Positions 37,896 to 48,039 of a DNA stretch of 64,000 nucleotides are shown here, one piece after another. The notes beneath the pieces are model-generated. The model made no database searches. It saw nothing but the letters and a program-made list of their open reading frames with translations, and was not told the origin of the DNA. Made by a program: the position numbers and the translations under genes. The DNA comes from CALFBG01 sp045110315 (lineage in GTDB: Bacteria > Bacteroidota > Bacteroidia > Chitinophagales > Saprospiraceae), in contig JBGCFY010000044.1 in NCBI GenBank assembly GCA_045110315.1, forward strand, positions 1 through 64,000, given 5' to 3'. Within the stretch, counting starts at the first letter, position 1; the number at the start of each line of letters is the position of its first letter.

Positions 37896-39200
37896 ATGAA
37901 ATATAGACCGATTAACCCGGAGCTTTTCAAGCTCAACCGGGCTCGCTTTGCGCGTAAAATGAAGGCAAATTCAATTGCCATCTTCCAATCTAATGACCAG
38001 ATGCCTCGTAATGGGGATCAATTCTTTACTTTCCGACAAAACTCCGACCTTTTTCACTTAAGTGGTTTAGACCAAGAAGATACGGTAGTCGTACTCTTTC
38101 CTGATTGTGCAAAAGAAGATTGCAAGGAAATTGCTTTTATCAAGGAAACCAATGAGCACATTGCCGTTTGGGATGGTCATAAGTATACCAAACAAGAAGC
38201 CATTGCCGCTTCGGGCATCAAAAAGATATATTGGCTAAAGGATATGGACGTCATTCTCAACGAATTAATCCTTCTCGCTAAGGGCGTTTATCTTAATTCC
38301 AATGAGAACGACCGTTTCGCTTCGCCCGTTGAATCGAGAAATGTTAGAGTAGGTAAAGCCATTCAAGCCCGTTACCCTTTTCATCAGTTCTACCGCGCGC
38401 AGCCCATTTTCAAAAAGATGGCGATGATTAAATCGCGGCACGAGATAGAGCTAATGTCAGAAGCTTGTGGTATTACCAATAAAGCTTTTCGACGAGTCTT
38501 AGAATTTGTCAAACCCGGCGTGACAGAATACGAGGTAGAAGCAGAAATCATTCACGAATTTATTCGCAACCGAGCTAATGGTCACGCGTATTCACCGATT
38601 ATTGCTAGCGGAAAAAATGCTTGTGTTTTACATTATACGGAAAACAATACGACCTGCAAAGATGGTGATGTCTTATTGATGGATTTTGGAGCAGAATATG
38701 CCAATTATGCGGCCGATTTAAGCCGTTCCATTCCAGTCAATGGTCAATTTACACCTCGCCAACGAGCAGTTTATAATGCAGTTTTACGTGTCATGAAAGC
38801 AGCTATACAAATGTTAGTGCCAGGCACATTAATTGAAGATTACCACAAAGAAGTAGGTAAGTTGATGGAAAGTGAGTTGATTGATTTGAAATTAATTGAT
38901 CGAACCGACATTAAAAATCAAAACCCTGCCGTTCCGATTTACAAAAAATATTTTATGCATGGTACTTCTCACCACCTAGGCTTGGATGTACATGATTTGG
39001 GAAATCGCTACGATCCTATTTTAGCGGGCATGGTTTTTACCGTAGAACCAGGTATTTATATTCCGGAAGAAAACTTAGGGATTCGTTTGGAGGATGATAT
39101 TCTAGTAACGGATACTCAACCTTTCAATTTAATGCAAGAAATTCCGATAGAAGTGGAAGCTATTGAAGAGTTGATGCACGCAACGGTGTTGAGTTCTTAG
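37896..39200 (+). CDS. pepP: M24B metallopeptidase, Xaa-Pro aminopeptidase
   Basis: A 434-residue cytosolic aminopeptidase with the N-terminal creatinase/prolidase domain (about 1-170, including FTFRQNSDLFHLSGL) and the C-terminal pita-bread domain. Metal ligands are seen as DFGAEYANYAADLSR (two Asp), HGTSHHLGLDVHD (His), EPGIYIPEEN (Glu) and RLEDDILV (Glu). It removes N-terminal residues that precede proline. Monocistronic; a strong terminator follows. Confidence 0.92.
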   Translation: MKYRPINPELFKLNRARFARKMKANSIAIFQSNDQMPRNGDQFFTFRQNSDLFHLSGLDQEDTVVVLFPDCAKEDCKEIAFIKETNEHIAVWDGHKYTKQEAIAASGIKKIYWLKDMDVILNELILLAKGVYLNSNENDRFASPVESRNVRVGKAIQARYPFHQFYRAQPIFKKMAMIKSRHEIELMSEACGITNKAFRRVLEFVKPGVTEYEVEAEIIHEFIRNRANGHAYSPIIASGKNACVLHYTENNTTCKDGDVLLMDFGAEYANYAADLSRSIPVNGQFTPRQRAVYNAVLRVMKAAIQMLVPGTLIEDYHKEVGKLMESELIDLKLIDRTDIKNQNPAVPIYKKYFMHGTSHHLGLDVHDLGNRYDPILAGMVFTVEPGIYIPEENLGIRLEDDILVTDTQPFNLMQEIPIEVEAIEELMHATVLSS

Positions 39201-39240
39201 TACGCTTTGCAAGAAAGTAATATTTGCTGACTAAGCATAG

Positions 39241-39276
39241 AAAAAGAGGCTGTCTCCGTGGAGTCAGCCTCTTTTT
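39241..39276. terminator. Bidirectional terminator between pepP and atpC
   Basis: AAAAAGAGGCTG (39241-39252) pairs perfectly with CAGCCTCTTTTT (39265-39276), with an inner CTCC/GGAG stem, and the arms end in A- and T-runs on both strands. Confidence 0.9.
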
Positions 39277-39307
39277 TATTTGTACAAACCTGCTTTGGTG
39301 AGGGTTG

Positions 39308-39556
39308 TTATTCTTTTAGACCTTGTACTAGTAGAGAAACACTATTATTCAGTACTTCTAGAAAACCTTTTTCGATGGTGAAGTTCATTTTTTGACCATC
39401 TTTCTTTAAGATGCGAACTTCTCCTTCTGTCAAGGCCGATACTAGAGGAGCGTGATTAGACAAAATTTCAAACTGTCCACTGACGCCAGGTACCTTTACG
39501 GAAGTAATTTCTCCGCTGAATATTTCTTTATCTGGTGTTAACACGGCTATATCCAT
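39308..39556 (-). CDS. atpC: F-type ATP synthase epsilon subunit (short form)
   Basis: An 82-residue protein matching only the N-terminal beta-sandwich domain of F1 epsilon (MDIAVLTPDKEIFSGEITSVKVPGVSGQFEILSNHAPLVSAL). The C-terminal helical hairpin that inhibits the enzyme in E. coli (about 50 extra residues) is absent, which is common in Bacteroidota. It follows atpD by 35 bp in an atpDC unit separate from the rest of the ATP synthase operon. Confidence 0.93.
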   Translation of the reverse strand: MDIAVLTPDKEIFSGEITSVKVPGVSGQFEILSNHAPLVSALTEGEVRILKKDGQKMNFTIEKGFLEVLNNSVSLLVQGLKE

Positions 39557-39591
39557 TTCGAATATTTTTGTGGTGAAAAATGTAAAAAAAA

Positions 39592-41109
39592 TTAAGCTTC
39601 AGCTTCAGCGAGTAACTTTTTACCTTTTTCGATCGCTTGTTCGATATTTCCAACTAAGTTAAAGGCAGCTTCAGGATACTGATCTACTTCCCCATCCATA
39701 ATCATATTGAATCCGCGAATCGTCTCATCCAAAGGTACTAATACTCCTTTTAGTCCAGTAAACTGCTCTGCTACGTGGAAAGGCTGAGATAAGAACCTTT
39801 GTACTCGTCGTGCACGACTTACAATTTCTTTGTCTTCGTCAGATAATTCTTCCATTCCTAGAATGGCGATGATATCTTGCAATTCGTTGTATCGTTGAAG
39901 GATATTTTTTACTCTTTCTGCCGTATTATAATGCTCTTCTCCAATAATTTTTGGATCGAGGATTCTTGAAGTAGAATCCAATGGATCTACCGTAGGATAA
40001 ATACCTAAAGAAGCAATCTTACGACTAAGTACCGTAGTAGCATCCAAGTGAGCAAACGTTGTTGCTGGTGCTGGATCCGTTAAATCATCCGCAGGTACAT
40101 ATACTGCTTGTACAGAAGTAATTGATCCTCTTTTAGTAGACGTAATCCGTTCCTGCATTAATCCCATTTCTGAGGCTAAGGTCGGCTGGTATCCTACTGC
40201 TGAAGGCATCCGTCCAAGTAAAGCTGATACTTCAGAACCCGCTTGTGTAAATCGGAAGATATTATCAATAAAGAATAAGATATCTCTACCACCCGTTGGA
40301 TCATCTAAATCCCCATCACGGTAGTACTCTGCCATTGTCAATCCAGACAATGCTACTCTTGCTCTCGCCCCAGGAGGCTCATTCATTTGACCGAATACGA
40401 AAGTTGCTTTGGAAGTTTCAAGTGCTTTTTTGGACACTTTACTTAAATCCCATCCACCTTCTTCCATGGAGTGCATAAATTCGTCACCGTAGTTGATGAT
40501 CCCTGCTTCTAACATCTCCCGCAATAAATCATTCCCCTCTCTCGTACGCTCTCCTACACCTGCGAATACAGAAATACCATCGTATCCTTTGGCAATATTA
40601 TTAATCAATTCTTGGATCAATACGGTTTTACCTACACCGGCACCACCAAACAATCCAATCTTTCCTCCCTTCTGGTAAGGCTCGATCAAATCGATTACTT
40701 TGATACCTGTAAGTAGAATCTCTGATTCCGTAGATAAATTTTCATATAAAGGTGGCTTACGGTGAATCGGAGAAGCATTGTCCCCTTTCTTAATTTCACC
40801 AATTCCATCAATAGTTTCACCAATTACGTTGAAAAGGCGACCTTTGATTTCATTACCAACTGGCATTGCAATTTGCTTTCCAGTGTCTACTACCTCTACT
40901 CCTCTCATCAAACCATCCGTAGAATCCATAGCAATCGCACGAACACTATCTTCTCCAAGGTGACGTTGACATTCGAGTACTAAATCACTGCTACCTTCTC
41001 GCTTAATAACCAATGCATTAAGGATATCTGGTATCGTTGAATCAGGACCAGAAAAACTTACATCTACCACTGGACCAATAATTTGTTTTACACGACCTAT
41101 ATTTGCCAT
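39592..41109 (-). CDS. atpD: F-type ATP synthase beta subunit
   Basis: A 505-residue catalytic subunit of F1. Seen motifs: P-loop GGAGVGKT (about 165), GERTREGNDL, ILFFIDNIFRFTQAGSEVSALLGRMPSAVGYQPTL (Walker B region and DELSEED-preceding segment), and ELSDEDKEIVSRARR as the DELSEED region variant. It hydrolyses or makes ATP with the alpha subunit, whose gene lies elsewhere. An excellent Bacteroidota-type promoter lies upstream. Confidence 0.98.
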   Translation of the reverse strand: MANIGRVKQIIGPVVDVSFSGPDSTIPDILNALVIKREGSSDLVLECQRHLGEDSVRAIAMDSTDGLMRGVEVVDTGKQIAMPVGNEIKGRLFNVIGETIDGIGEIKKGDNASPIHRKPPLYENLSTESEILLTGIKVIDLIEPYQKGGKIGLFGGAGVGKTVLIQELINNIAKGYDGISVFAGVGERTREGNDLLREMLEAGIINYGDEFMHSMEEGGWDLSKVSKKALETSKATFVFGQMNEPPGARARVALSGLTMAEYYRDGDLDDPTGGRDILFFIDNIFRFTQAGSEVSALLGRMPSAVGYQPTLASEMGLMQERITSTKRGSITSVQAVYVPADDLTDPAPATTFAHLDATTVLSRKIASLGIYPTVDPLDSTSRILDPKIIGEEHYNTAERVKNILQRYNELQDIIAILGMEELSDEDKEIVSRARRVQRFLSQPFHVAEQFTGLKGVLVPLDETIRGFNMIMDGEVDQYPEAAFNLVGNIEQAIEKGKKLLAEAEA

Positions 41110-41160
41110 AATTTATCGTTGATTTTTTTTGATTTTATATTTGTTCGCTAAAAAACGCTG

Positions 41161-41191
41161 CAAAGATACAAGTTTAACTGGACAAACAAAA
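41161..41191 (-). promoter_or_regulatory. Predicted promoter of atpDC
   Basis: Minus strand: TTTTG (41187-41191), 18-bp spacer, TATCTTTG (41161-41168), a very good match to the Bacteroidota -33 TTTG and -7 TAnnTTTG. It lies about 50 bp before the atpD start codon. Confidence 0.7.
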
Positions 41192-41298
41192 GAAAATTTG
41201 GTCTGAAAACTAAGTTTTTATAGCGTTTACTGCATTTTATAAATTTGTTTCTTTAACATCACCTATATTTTCATCTATTTCAGACCAATTTTTTTACT

Positions 41299-42294
41299 TT
41301 GATCAGCATCCTTTTACCCGTTTTTAACGCAGAAAACTACCTTTCTGATTGCCTTCAGTCCATTTTAGACCAAAGTGATCGCCACTGGGAATTAATTGCC
41401 ATTAATGATCAATCAACCGATCGTTCTTTGGAAATTTTGCAAGCTTTTGCCAAAAAAGATGCCCGCATTCAGTTTTTTAGCACCCGAGAAAAAGGAATTA
41501 TTCCTGCACTTCGGCTCGCTTTTGCAAAAGCTCAAGGCAAGCTCATTACTCGAATGGATGCGGACGATTTAATGGCAACCGATAAATTAGCACAGTTGCG
41601 ACAAACTTTAACAGCCGCAGGTCCTGGACACGTTTGCACCAATTTAGTCAAATATTTTTCGGCGACTGCGTTAGGTAATGGCTACCAAAAATACCAAGAC
41701 TGGTTGAATCGACTCAGTTTGGAAGCAACTAATTTTACAGAAATTTATAAAGAATGCGTCATTCCTTCTCCCTCGTGGATGGTTTATCGGCAAGACTTGC
41801 TTGCTTGCGCTGCCTTCATCCCGAATGACTACCCAGAAGATTATGATCTTTGTTTTCGCTTTTACGCACAAGGCTTGAAGGTCGTTAGCGTTCCCAAAGT
41901 GCTACACTTTTGGCGAGATTACCCTACCCGCACCTCTCGTACCGACGAGCGTTATGCAAAACCACAATTCCTTGATCTTAAAATTCGATACTTTTTACAA
42001 TTGGAGTACAATGCCGCACGACCATTATTTTTGTGGGGCGCGGGCAGAAAAGGTAAATACTTAGCTAAATTGTTGCAAGCGCAAGGTATTCCTTTTCATT
42101 GGGTTAGCAATAATCCACAAAAAACGGGTAAACATATCTACGATGTATTGCTTCGTAACTTTGAAGTACTTGCCGAAGCGACACAACCACAATTAATCGT
42201 TGCCGTAGCAAATCCTGAAGATCAAATAGAAATTAAAAACTACTTAACCCTTCAGGGGCTTTTCCCCATTCAGCATTACTACTTTTTTAATTAA
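41299..42294 (+). CDS. Family 2 glycosyltransferase with C-terminal Rossmann-like segment
   Basis: A 331-residue GT-A fold glycosyltransferase. It begins at a TTG codon (MISILLPVFNAENYLSDCLQSILDQS), the only start that keeps the complete GT2 N-terminus. The DXD motif is RMDADDLM (about 87-94), with conserved SPSWMVYR and a His-Phe-Trp tail (LHFWRDYPTRTSRTDERY). The C-terminus has a second domain with a nucleotide-binding-like loop LWGAGRKGKYLAKLL (about 250-265) and LIVAVANPEDQ. The acceptor sugar cannot be inferred; no glycan cluster surrounds it. Confidence 0.88.
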   Translation: MISILLPVFNAENYLSDCLQSILDQSDRHWELIAINDQSTDRSLEILQAFAKKDARIQFFSTREKGIIPALRLAFAKAQGKLITRMDADDLMATDKLAQLRQTLTAAGPGHVCTNLVKYFSATALGNGYQKYQDWLNRLSLEATNFTEIYKECVIPSPSWMVYRQDLLACAAFIPNDYPEDYDLCFRFYAQGLKVVSVPKVLHFWRDYPTRTSRTDERYAKPQFLDLKIRYFLQLEYNAARPLFLWGAGRKGKYLAKLLQAQGIPFHWVSNNPQKTGKHIYDVLLRNFEVLAEATQPQLIVAVANPEDQIEIKNYLTLQGLFPIQHYYFFN

Positions 42295-42309
42295 AAATTT
42301 ACTTGTGGC

Positions 42310-43563
42310 TTAATGCGTGTGCGTTAATTCTCCCGCTTTTGATTGTGCATAAACAAAATAAGCACCTTCTGTTACGATTTTCATCCCGTCAGGAATTGGA
42401 TCAATGAGATCAACCATCGTGTAACCACCTTCTGTTAGCTTAGGTAAAACTTTAATCGGCATAAATTGAGTTTCCTCCTCTGCAGCTTCCACTTTAGCCA
42501 CGTAGATATAAGACGAAGCGCCATCTTTAATCACAGCTTTCTCTGGTAAGGCTTGTGCCGTTTGATCGTTCAGCCAGATTTTAGCTTCAATGTACAAGTC
42601 CTTAATAAACCGCGGACGCTCTTTTTCCAAATGTCCATGAATCCGTACTGTTTTATTGGTTGCATCAAACTCTTTTCCAATTACGTTGATCTCACCCGCA
42701 TAGACCGTACGCCCTAGGGCAGGAACTTGGTAACTAATTTTTTGTTTTTCTTTGACGTTCGCAATATCTTTTTCAAAAACATCTAGTTCTAAGTGTAAAT
42801 GCGTTTCGTTTACAATTTCTAATAATTCCTTGGTAGGCTCTACGTACATTCCATTGTGCATTTCAATTGAAGTAATGTAACCTGACATTGGTGCGGTGAT
42901 GGGGATACTGGCAATAATATTATCAGGCTCAATATTTTCTTCTTTAATGCCAAGGTAGCTCAACTGCCTCGCGATTCCTTTTAAGGTTGCTGTTTTGACA
43001 TTAAGTTCTGCGGATAATTTTTGGACATTTTTGAGTACTCCTGCGTTTGCTGCGACGAGTGCTTCTTGTCGCGCCAACTCTTGTCGCAGAAATACTAACG
43101 CCGCTTTCACTTCTAAATACGCTTGTTGCGTTTTAATAAAATCTGCACTTTCTAAATACGCCACGGTAACACCTGCTTTTACATAACTTCCTTCCACATA
43201 TTTTTTGTTGCCCTTAATGAAACCACTTGCTTTCGCACTAATCGAAGCATAAGCATTAGAGGGCAAGCCTAAGGTTCCTGTAGCGCGCACGAAGTCATTA
43301 ATTTTACGATTAGAGAAATCACCAAACTGCAAACTCACCGTTTTCATTTGCGCTTGCGTCAAAAAGATTTCTCCATCTGTGTGTTCTCCTTCTCCGTGAC
43401 TATGACCGTCGTCGTGTGCGTGGGCATTTGTATTATGCGTGTGCGAACTATGCTCGTGGTCGTGACTACCGCCCGCCTCTTGACAATGATCATGTGCGCA
43501 AGCGGTGAGCATTAATATTCCTATCAATAAACTTAGACTAGTGATATAATTTATATATTTCAT
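42310..43563 (-). CDS. Heavy-metal RND efflux periplasmic adaptor (CzcB/CusB type)
   Basis: A 417-residue membrane-fusion lipoprotein (lipobox LTAC, Cys near 22). The N-terminal mature region is strikingly His/Asp-rich (DHCQEAGGSHDHEHSSHTHN and HAHDDGHSHGEGEH, about 25-65), a probable Zn/Co/Ni/Cd-binding loop. HlyD-like parts follow: lipoyl/beta-barrel segments (VRATGTLGLPSNAYASISAKASGFI; ITAPMSGYITSIEMHNGMYV), a coiled-coil hairpin at about 130-195, and a C-terminal barrel. It bridges the RND pump and the outer-membrane channel. It is the last gene of the efflux operon, 10 bp after the pump-TolC fusion gene. Confidence 0.92.
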   Translation of the reverse strand: MKYINYITSLSLLIGILMLTACAHDHCQEAGGSHDHEHSSHTHNTNAHAHDDGHSHGEGEHTDGEIFLTQAQMKTVSLQFGDFSNRKINDFVRATGTLGLPSNAYASISAKASGFIKGNKKYVEGSYVKAGVTVAYLESADFIKTQQAYLEVKAALVFLRQELARQEALVAANAGVLKNVQKLSAELNVKTATLKGIARQLSYLGIKEENIEPDNIIASIPITAPMSGYITSIEMHNGMYVEPTKELLEIVNETHLHLELDVFEKDIANVKEKQKISYQVPALGRTVYAGEINVIGKEFDATNKTVRIHGHLEKERPRFIKDLYIEAKIWLNDQTAQALPEKAVIKDGASSYIYVAKVEAAEEETQFMPIKVLPKLTEGGYTMVDLIDPIPDGMKIVTEGAYFVYAQSKAGELTHTH

Positions 43564-43573
43564 GTTTTATTTT

Positions 43574-46500
43574 TTATGGATTTGACAAAAATTGGTAATG
43601 GAGTACCGCTTCGTTATGAGCAAATACTTGTTCCAAATATTGTTTCTGATGGCTAGCAATCCGTTGCAATGTATTTTGTAATTCTAAATAGGAAAGATTG
43701 CCGGCGGCATAATTGAGTTGAGCGATACGTTCCATTTCAGGATTAACCTTTGTAAGCTGATTTTGATAATAAGCAATGCCCTTCGCATAGCGTTTGATAA
43801 TATTTTCGTAGACCAACAACTGTTCTTGGTTGGCTAATTTTTCACGAGCATAATTCGCTGCTGCGATGGAAGCTTGCAACTCTTGTGCTTGAATTTTTTG
43901 CTTCACTGGCTGATTGAACAGAGAAATTTTCACTCCTACTTGTAAGCCACTTAACCAACCACCATCTACAAACTGTTGTAAAGCATAACCAAGATTGAAG
44001 TCTGGTTTAAGAGACGCTTTCATTAAGCCTACGGTCGCACGTTCGAGTTGAATCTCTTGCGCTGCTAATTGTGCCGATAAAGTATGAATCGTATCTTGGT
44101 TTTCATAAGTCAATAGCTGTAGTGTCCCGTCCGAGGTTAGGCTTTCTTCTGTGCTCAAGAGTAAGCTAAAGCGTTTTTCCAAGTTGACAATTTCGAGTTC
44201 AGTTTGTTCCAACAAAAGTTGATATTCCGTGGCGACTGCTTCCATACTCAATAATCCTAATTGGTTTTCCTCTCCAGCTTTAACTTGTGCTTGAGCAATC
44301 GTTACATATTGTTGTTGGTCTCCAATCAAATCTTTGTACAACTGAACAAGGGCTTTGCGATGTTGCAATTTGTAAAACAACTTTTGCACCTGCAACCTTA
44401 ACTCTTTTTCCACGAGTTGTTTTCCAAGTTGTACTTGTTTCAGATTTTCTTTTTGCAAGGCATTTTGCTGACGATACACCGCTGGATTTTGAAAATTTTG
44501 TACCACTCCAATTTGATTGACTTGTTGATCATTCTCCCGAAACAATCCATCTCCTTGATAATTAATTTCGGTCAAGCCTGGTGCATATTTCAAATTTTGC
44601 AAGCTTGTAGTTTGTTGTACCCGTAGATTCGCTCCTTGCAATGCAGGATGATTTTCTGAGACAAGACTAAGGGCTTCGTCCAAGCTGATCGCTCTAGGTT
44701 GTGCGGACAAACTTAAACTTCCCAAACTACAAAAAAGTAAAACCAACAAACCATTTATAGCACTCGTGCTACGCAACTTTCGCTCCTGCCAAGTAACTAA
44801 CCAACTATACAAAATTGGCAAAATAATTAAGGTCAAAAAAGTAGCTGTGATCAATCCACCGATCACTACCGTTGCTAAAGGGCGTTGTACCTCTGCACCA
44901 CCGGAAATAGAAATGGCCATCGGTAAAAAACCCAAGGAAGCGACCGTCGCCGTCATCAGTACAGGACGTAAGCGAATTTTGGTTCCTTCTATAATTCGTT
45001 TTTGAACGTCTTTCCTTCCTTCTTTTTTGAGCTGATTAAAGCAGCCAATTAAAACAATTCCATTGAGAACGGCGACACCAAATAAAGCGATAAAACCAAT
45101 ACCCGCAGAAATACTAAAAGGCATTCCTCTCAACTGCAACGCCCAAATACCACCAATCGCCGAAAGGGGAATAGCCGTGAAAATTAAAAGCGCTTGGGAG
45201 AAAGATCCAAAAGTGAAAAACAACAACATAAAAATGAGCAATAGCGTAATGGGGACAGCAATCAATAGTCGAGCATTAGCCGCTTGCAAATTTTCGAATT
45301 GACCGCCGTAGGTAAAGTAATAACCTGGCGGTAATTCCACTTTAGCTTCTAGCTCTTTTTGAATATTTTCCACTAAAGTCTGGACGTCCGTATCTCCAAC
45401 ATTAACACCGATTACAATTCCTCGATTTGTATTATCTCTTGAGATTTGCATTGGTGCATCTCGCAGTACAACTTCCGCAACACTAGCCAAAGGAATTTGA
45501 GTTCCATCCGCTAAAGGGATATATAAATCCTGGACATCGTCAAGGTTGTCACGATACTCCTTGCTCAGTCTAATTACCAAATCAAAGCGCTTTTCCCCTT
45601 CATAAATGACACCCGCTTTTTCACCAGCAAAGGCAGTTCGAATAACTTGATTGACTTGTTTGACCTGCAAACCATATTGTGCCATTTTATCATATTTAAA
45701 ATTAATGACAATCTGCGGCATGCCCAGTGTTTGATCTACCTTAGTAGTACTAACCCCTTGGATATTCCGAATAATCGTTTCTGCAAATTTGGCTTTTTCA
45801 TATAAAAGATCTAGATTTTGTCCGTAGAGTTTAATGGCAATATCTGCTCTGGAGCCTGTCATTAATTCGTTGAAACGCATTTGAATCGGTTGTGAAAATT
45901 CGTAAGCAATTCCGGGAATCACTTTAAGATTTTCTTCCATTTTCGCAAACATGGCAGGTCGTGTTTTAGCAGAAGTCCATTCGGATTTTGGTTTCATAAT
46001 CACCATCACATCTCCCGTTTCAACGGACATCGGATCCGTAGGAATTTCCGCAGAACCAATCTTAGTAACGACGTCTTCTACTTCAGGAAATTCCGTTAAT
46101 AACTTTTCTTGAATCAATTTAGAAATAGCAACACTTTGACTGAGGGAACTGCCTGGCGGCAAAATTTGATGCAGTGCAAAATCACCTTCTTCGAGCGTAG
46201 GAATGAACTCCCCTCCCATCCGACTAAAAACAAATAAACTGTACCCAAACAAAACAATTGTCGCAAGTACAAAAACCATTTTAAACTTTAGCGCTAAGCG
46301 TAAAACGGGTTGATACAATCCTTGACAAAAATTGATGATCCGATCCGCAATGGTAATTTTATTACTAATCTTTTTATTTAAAACCAGCGCAGCCATCATC
46401 GGAACGTAAGTCAATGATAAGATAAGCGCGCCACAAATAGCAAGCATTACCGTAATTGCCATTGGCTTAAACATCGTACCTTCAATTCCTACTAATGCTA

Positions 46501-47884
46501 AAATAGGAATGTAAACCATCAAGATAATAATCTCTCCAAAAGCGGCCGCATTTCTAATTTTCATGGATGAGGCTAAAACAGCTTGATCCATTTCTTTTTG
46601 GTTTAAGCGCTGTCCCGCAAACTTTATTCCTAGGCTATGAATAATTGCCTCTACAATGATTACTGCTCCATCTACAATCAAACCAAAATCAATTGCTCCT
46701 AGACTCATCAAGTTTGCCGAAATACCTAAAACATTCATCATGGAAACGGCAAATAGCATCGACAACGGAATCACCGAAGCGACGATTAATCCAGCCCGCC
46801 AATTGCCTAACAATAGCACCAAAATAAAAATGACGATCAAGCCACCTTCCAGCAAATTGGTTTGCACAGTACCAATTGCGGTAGAGATCAACTTGTCCCT
46901 GACGAGGTAAGGATCAATGATTACTCCTTCCGGTAAAGATTTCTGAATTTGCGCCACTCTTTCTTTAATCCGTTCCGTCACCGCAGCGGAGTTTGCTCCT
47001 TTCAACATCATTACCGTTCCTCCGACGACTTCTTTCCCATTCCGAGTTAAGGCGCCGTAGCGAGGTGCTTTCCCAAATTGTACTTTTGCCAAATCTTTAA
47101 TCAAAACAGGAGTACTGCCGCGTACGGTAACGACAATATTTTCGATATCACTCAAAGATTTAATAATACCATCACTACGAATGTAATAGCTATTCGGATT
47201 TTTTTCGATGTATGCACCGCCCGTATTCTCATTGCTCTGTTCTAAAGCATGAAAAATTTCTTCGATGCTAATATTCATCGACTTGAGTAAGTTTGGGTTA
47301 ATAGCTACTTCGTATTGTTTTAAAAAACCTCCGAGGGTATTTACTTCTACGACACCTTCGAGTCCCGACAATTGTCGTTTGACAATCCAGTCTTGGATAC
47401 TCCGTAAATCTGTGGGAGAATATTGATCCTCGAATCCTTCTTCGGGTCGAACGACATACTGATAAATTTCTCCCAAGCCCGTGGAGATCGGCGCCATCTC
47501 CGGCGTCCCTAAATTATCAGGGATTTCTTCCGCTGCTTCTTTTAGGTACTCTCCCACTAATTGTCGGGTGAGATAAACATCCATGTCATCCTCAAAAACA
47601 ACCGTCACCACTGAAAGTCCAAAACGAGAGATTGACCGAATCTCTACGAGTTGTTGGATATTTTGTAAGGCTAATTCTACTGGTGTTGTAATAAATTGTT
47701 CCACTTCTTGCGTCGCCAAAGTGGGAGAAGTCGTAATCACTTGAACTTGATTATTCGTAATATCAGGAATAGCATCAATGGGTAACTGCTGCAAAGAGTA
47801 AAATCCCCAAGCCATCCACGCAACGATAAACAGTCCAACAACTAGCTTGTGCTGAATGGAATACGCAATTATTTTATCAAACAT
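43574..47884 (-). CDS. Heavy-metal RND pump fused to a TolC-like outer-membrane factor
   Basis: A 1,436-residue protein. Residues 1-1036 form a CzcA/CusA-type RND pump with twelve helices; TM4 carries AIDFGLIVDGAVIIVEAI near 400. The Asp-Asp-Glu spacing marks the Zn/Co/Cd group rather than Cu/Ag pumps. Residues about 1038-1060 (AINGLLVLLFCSLGSLSLSAQ) look like a second, internal signal peptide with an LSLSAQ cleavage site. Residues 1061-1436 form a TolC/CzcC-type helical outer-membrane factor (LDEALSLVSENHPAL, RLQVQKLFYKL). The fusion order is known from Bacteroidota, and cleavage at the internal signal would release the channel. It would expel divalent metals with the following adaptor. Confidence 0.93.
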   Translation of the reverse strand: MFDKIIAYSIQHKLVVGLFIVAWMAWGFYSLQQLPIDAIPDITNNQVQVITTSPTLATQEVEQFITTPVELALQNIQQLVEIRSISRFGLSVVTVVFEDDMDVYLTRQLVGEYLKEAAEEIPDNLGTPEMAPISTGLGEIYQYVVRPEEGFEDQYSPTDLRSIQDWIVKRQLSGLEGVVEVNTLGGFLKQYEVAINPNLLKSMNISIEEIFHALEQSNENTGGAYIEKNPNSYYIRSDGIIKSLSDIENIVVTVRGSTPVLIKDLAKVQFGKAPRYGALTRNGKEVVGGTVMMLKGANSAAVTERIKERVAQIQKSLPEGVIIDPYLVRDKLISTAIGTVQTNLLEGGLIVIFILVLLLGNWRAGLIVASVIPLSMLFAVSMMNVLGISANLMSLGAIDFGLIVDGAVIIVEAIIHSLGIKFAGQRLNQKEMDQAVLASSMKIRNAAAFGEIIILMVYIPILALVGIEGTMFKPMAITVMLAICGALILSLTYVPMMAALVLNKKISNKITIADRIINFCQGLYQPVLRLALKFKMVFVLATIVLFGYSLFVFSRMGGEFIPTLEEGDFALHQILPPGSSLSQSVAISKLIQEKLLTEFPEVEDVVTKIGSAEIPTDPMSVETGDVMVIMKPKSEWTSAKTRPAMFAKMEENLKVIPGIAYEFSQPIQMRFNELMTGSRADIAIKLYGQNLDLLYEKAKFAETIIRNIQGVSTTKVDQTLGMPQIVINFKYDKMAQYGLQVKQVNQVIRTAFAGEKAGVIYEGEKRFDLVIRLSKEYRDNLDDVQDLYIPLADGTQIPLASVAEVVLRDAPMQISRDNTNRGIVIGVNVGDTDVQTLVENIQKELEAKVELPPGYYFTYGGQFENLQAANARLLIAVPITLLLIFMLLFFTFGSFSQALLIFTAIPLSAIGGIWALQLRGMPFSISAGIGFIALFGVAVLNGIVLIGCFNQLKKEGRKDVQKRIIEGTKIRLRPVLMTATVASLGFLPMAISISGGAEVQRPLATVVIGGLITATFLTLIILPILYSWLVTWQERKLRSTSAINGLLVLLFCSLGSLSLSAQPRAISLDEALSLVSENHPALQGANLRVQQTTSLQNLKYAPGLTEINYQGDGLFRENDQQVNQIGVVQNFQNPAVYRQQNALQKENLKQVQLGKQLVEKELRLQVQKLFYKLQHRKALVQLYKDLIGDQQQYVTIAQAQVKAGEENQLGLLSMEAVATEYQLLLEQTELEIVNLEKRFSLLLSTEESLTSDGTLQLLTYENQDTIHTLSAQLAAQEIQLERATVGLMKASLKPDFNLGYALQQFVDGGWLSGLQVGVKISLFNQPVKQKIQAQELQASIAAANYAREKLANQEQLLVYENIIKRYAKGIAYYQNQLTKVNPEMERIAQLNYAAGNLSYLELQNTLQRIASHQKQYLEQVFAHNEAVLHYQFLSNP

Positions 47885-48039
47885 ATTTTAATTTTGTTTA
47901 ATCCTTGAAAGATCAACTACGGGATTATGAAGACACTAGCTATACCGTAGTCCATAGACCTAGTCGCACGATTAAAGTTCCAAAGCAGAGCTAAACAGCG
48001 TAAATCGTAGACTATAAAAAATTTGCTAATAAATAAGGA

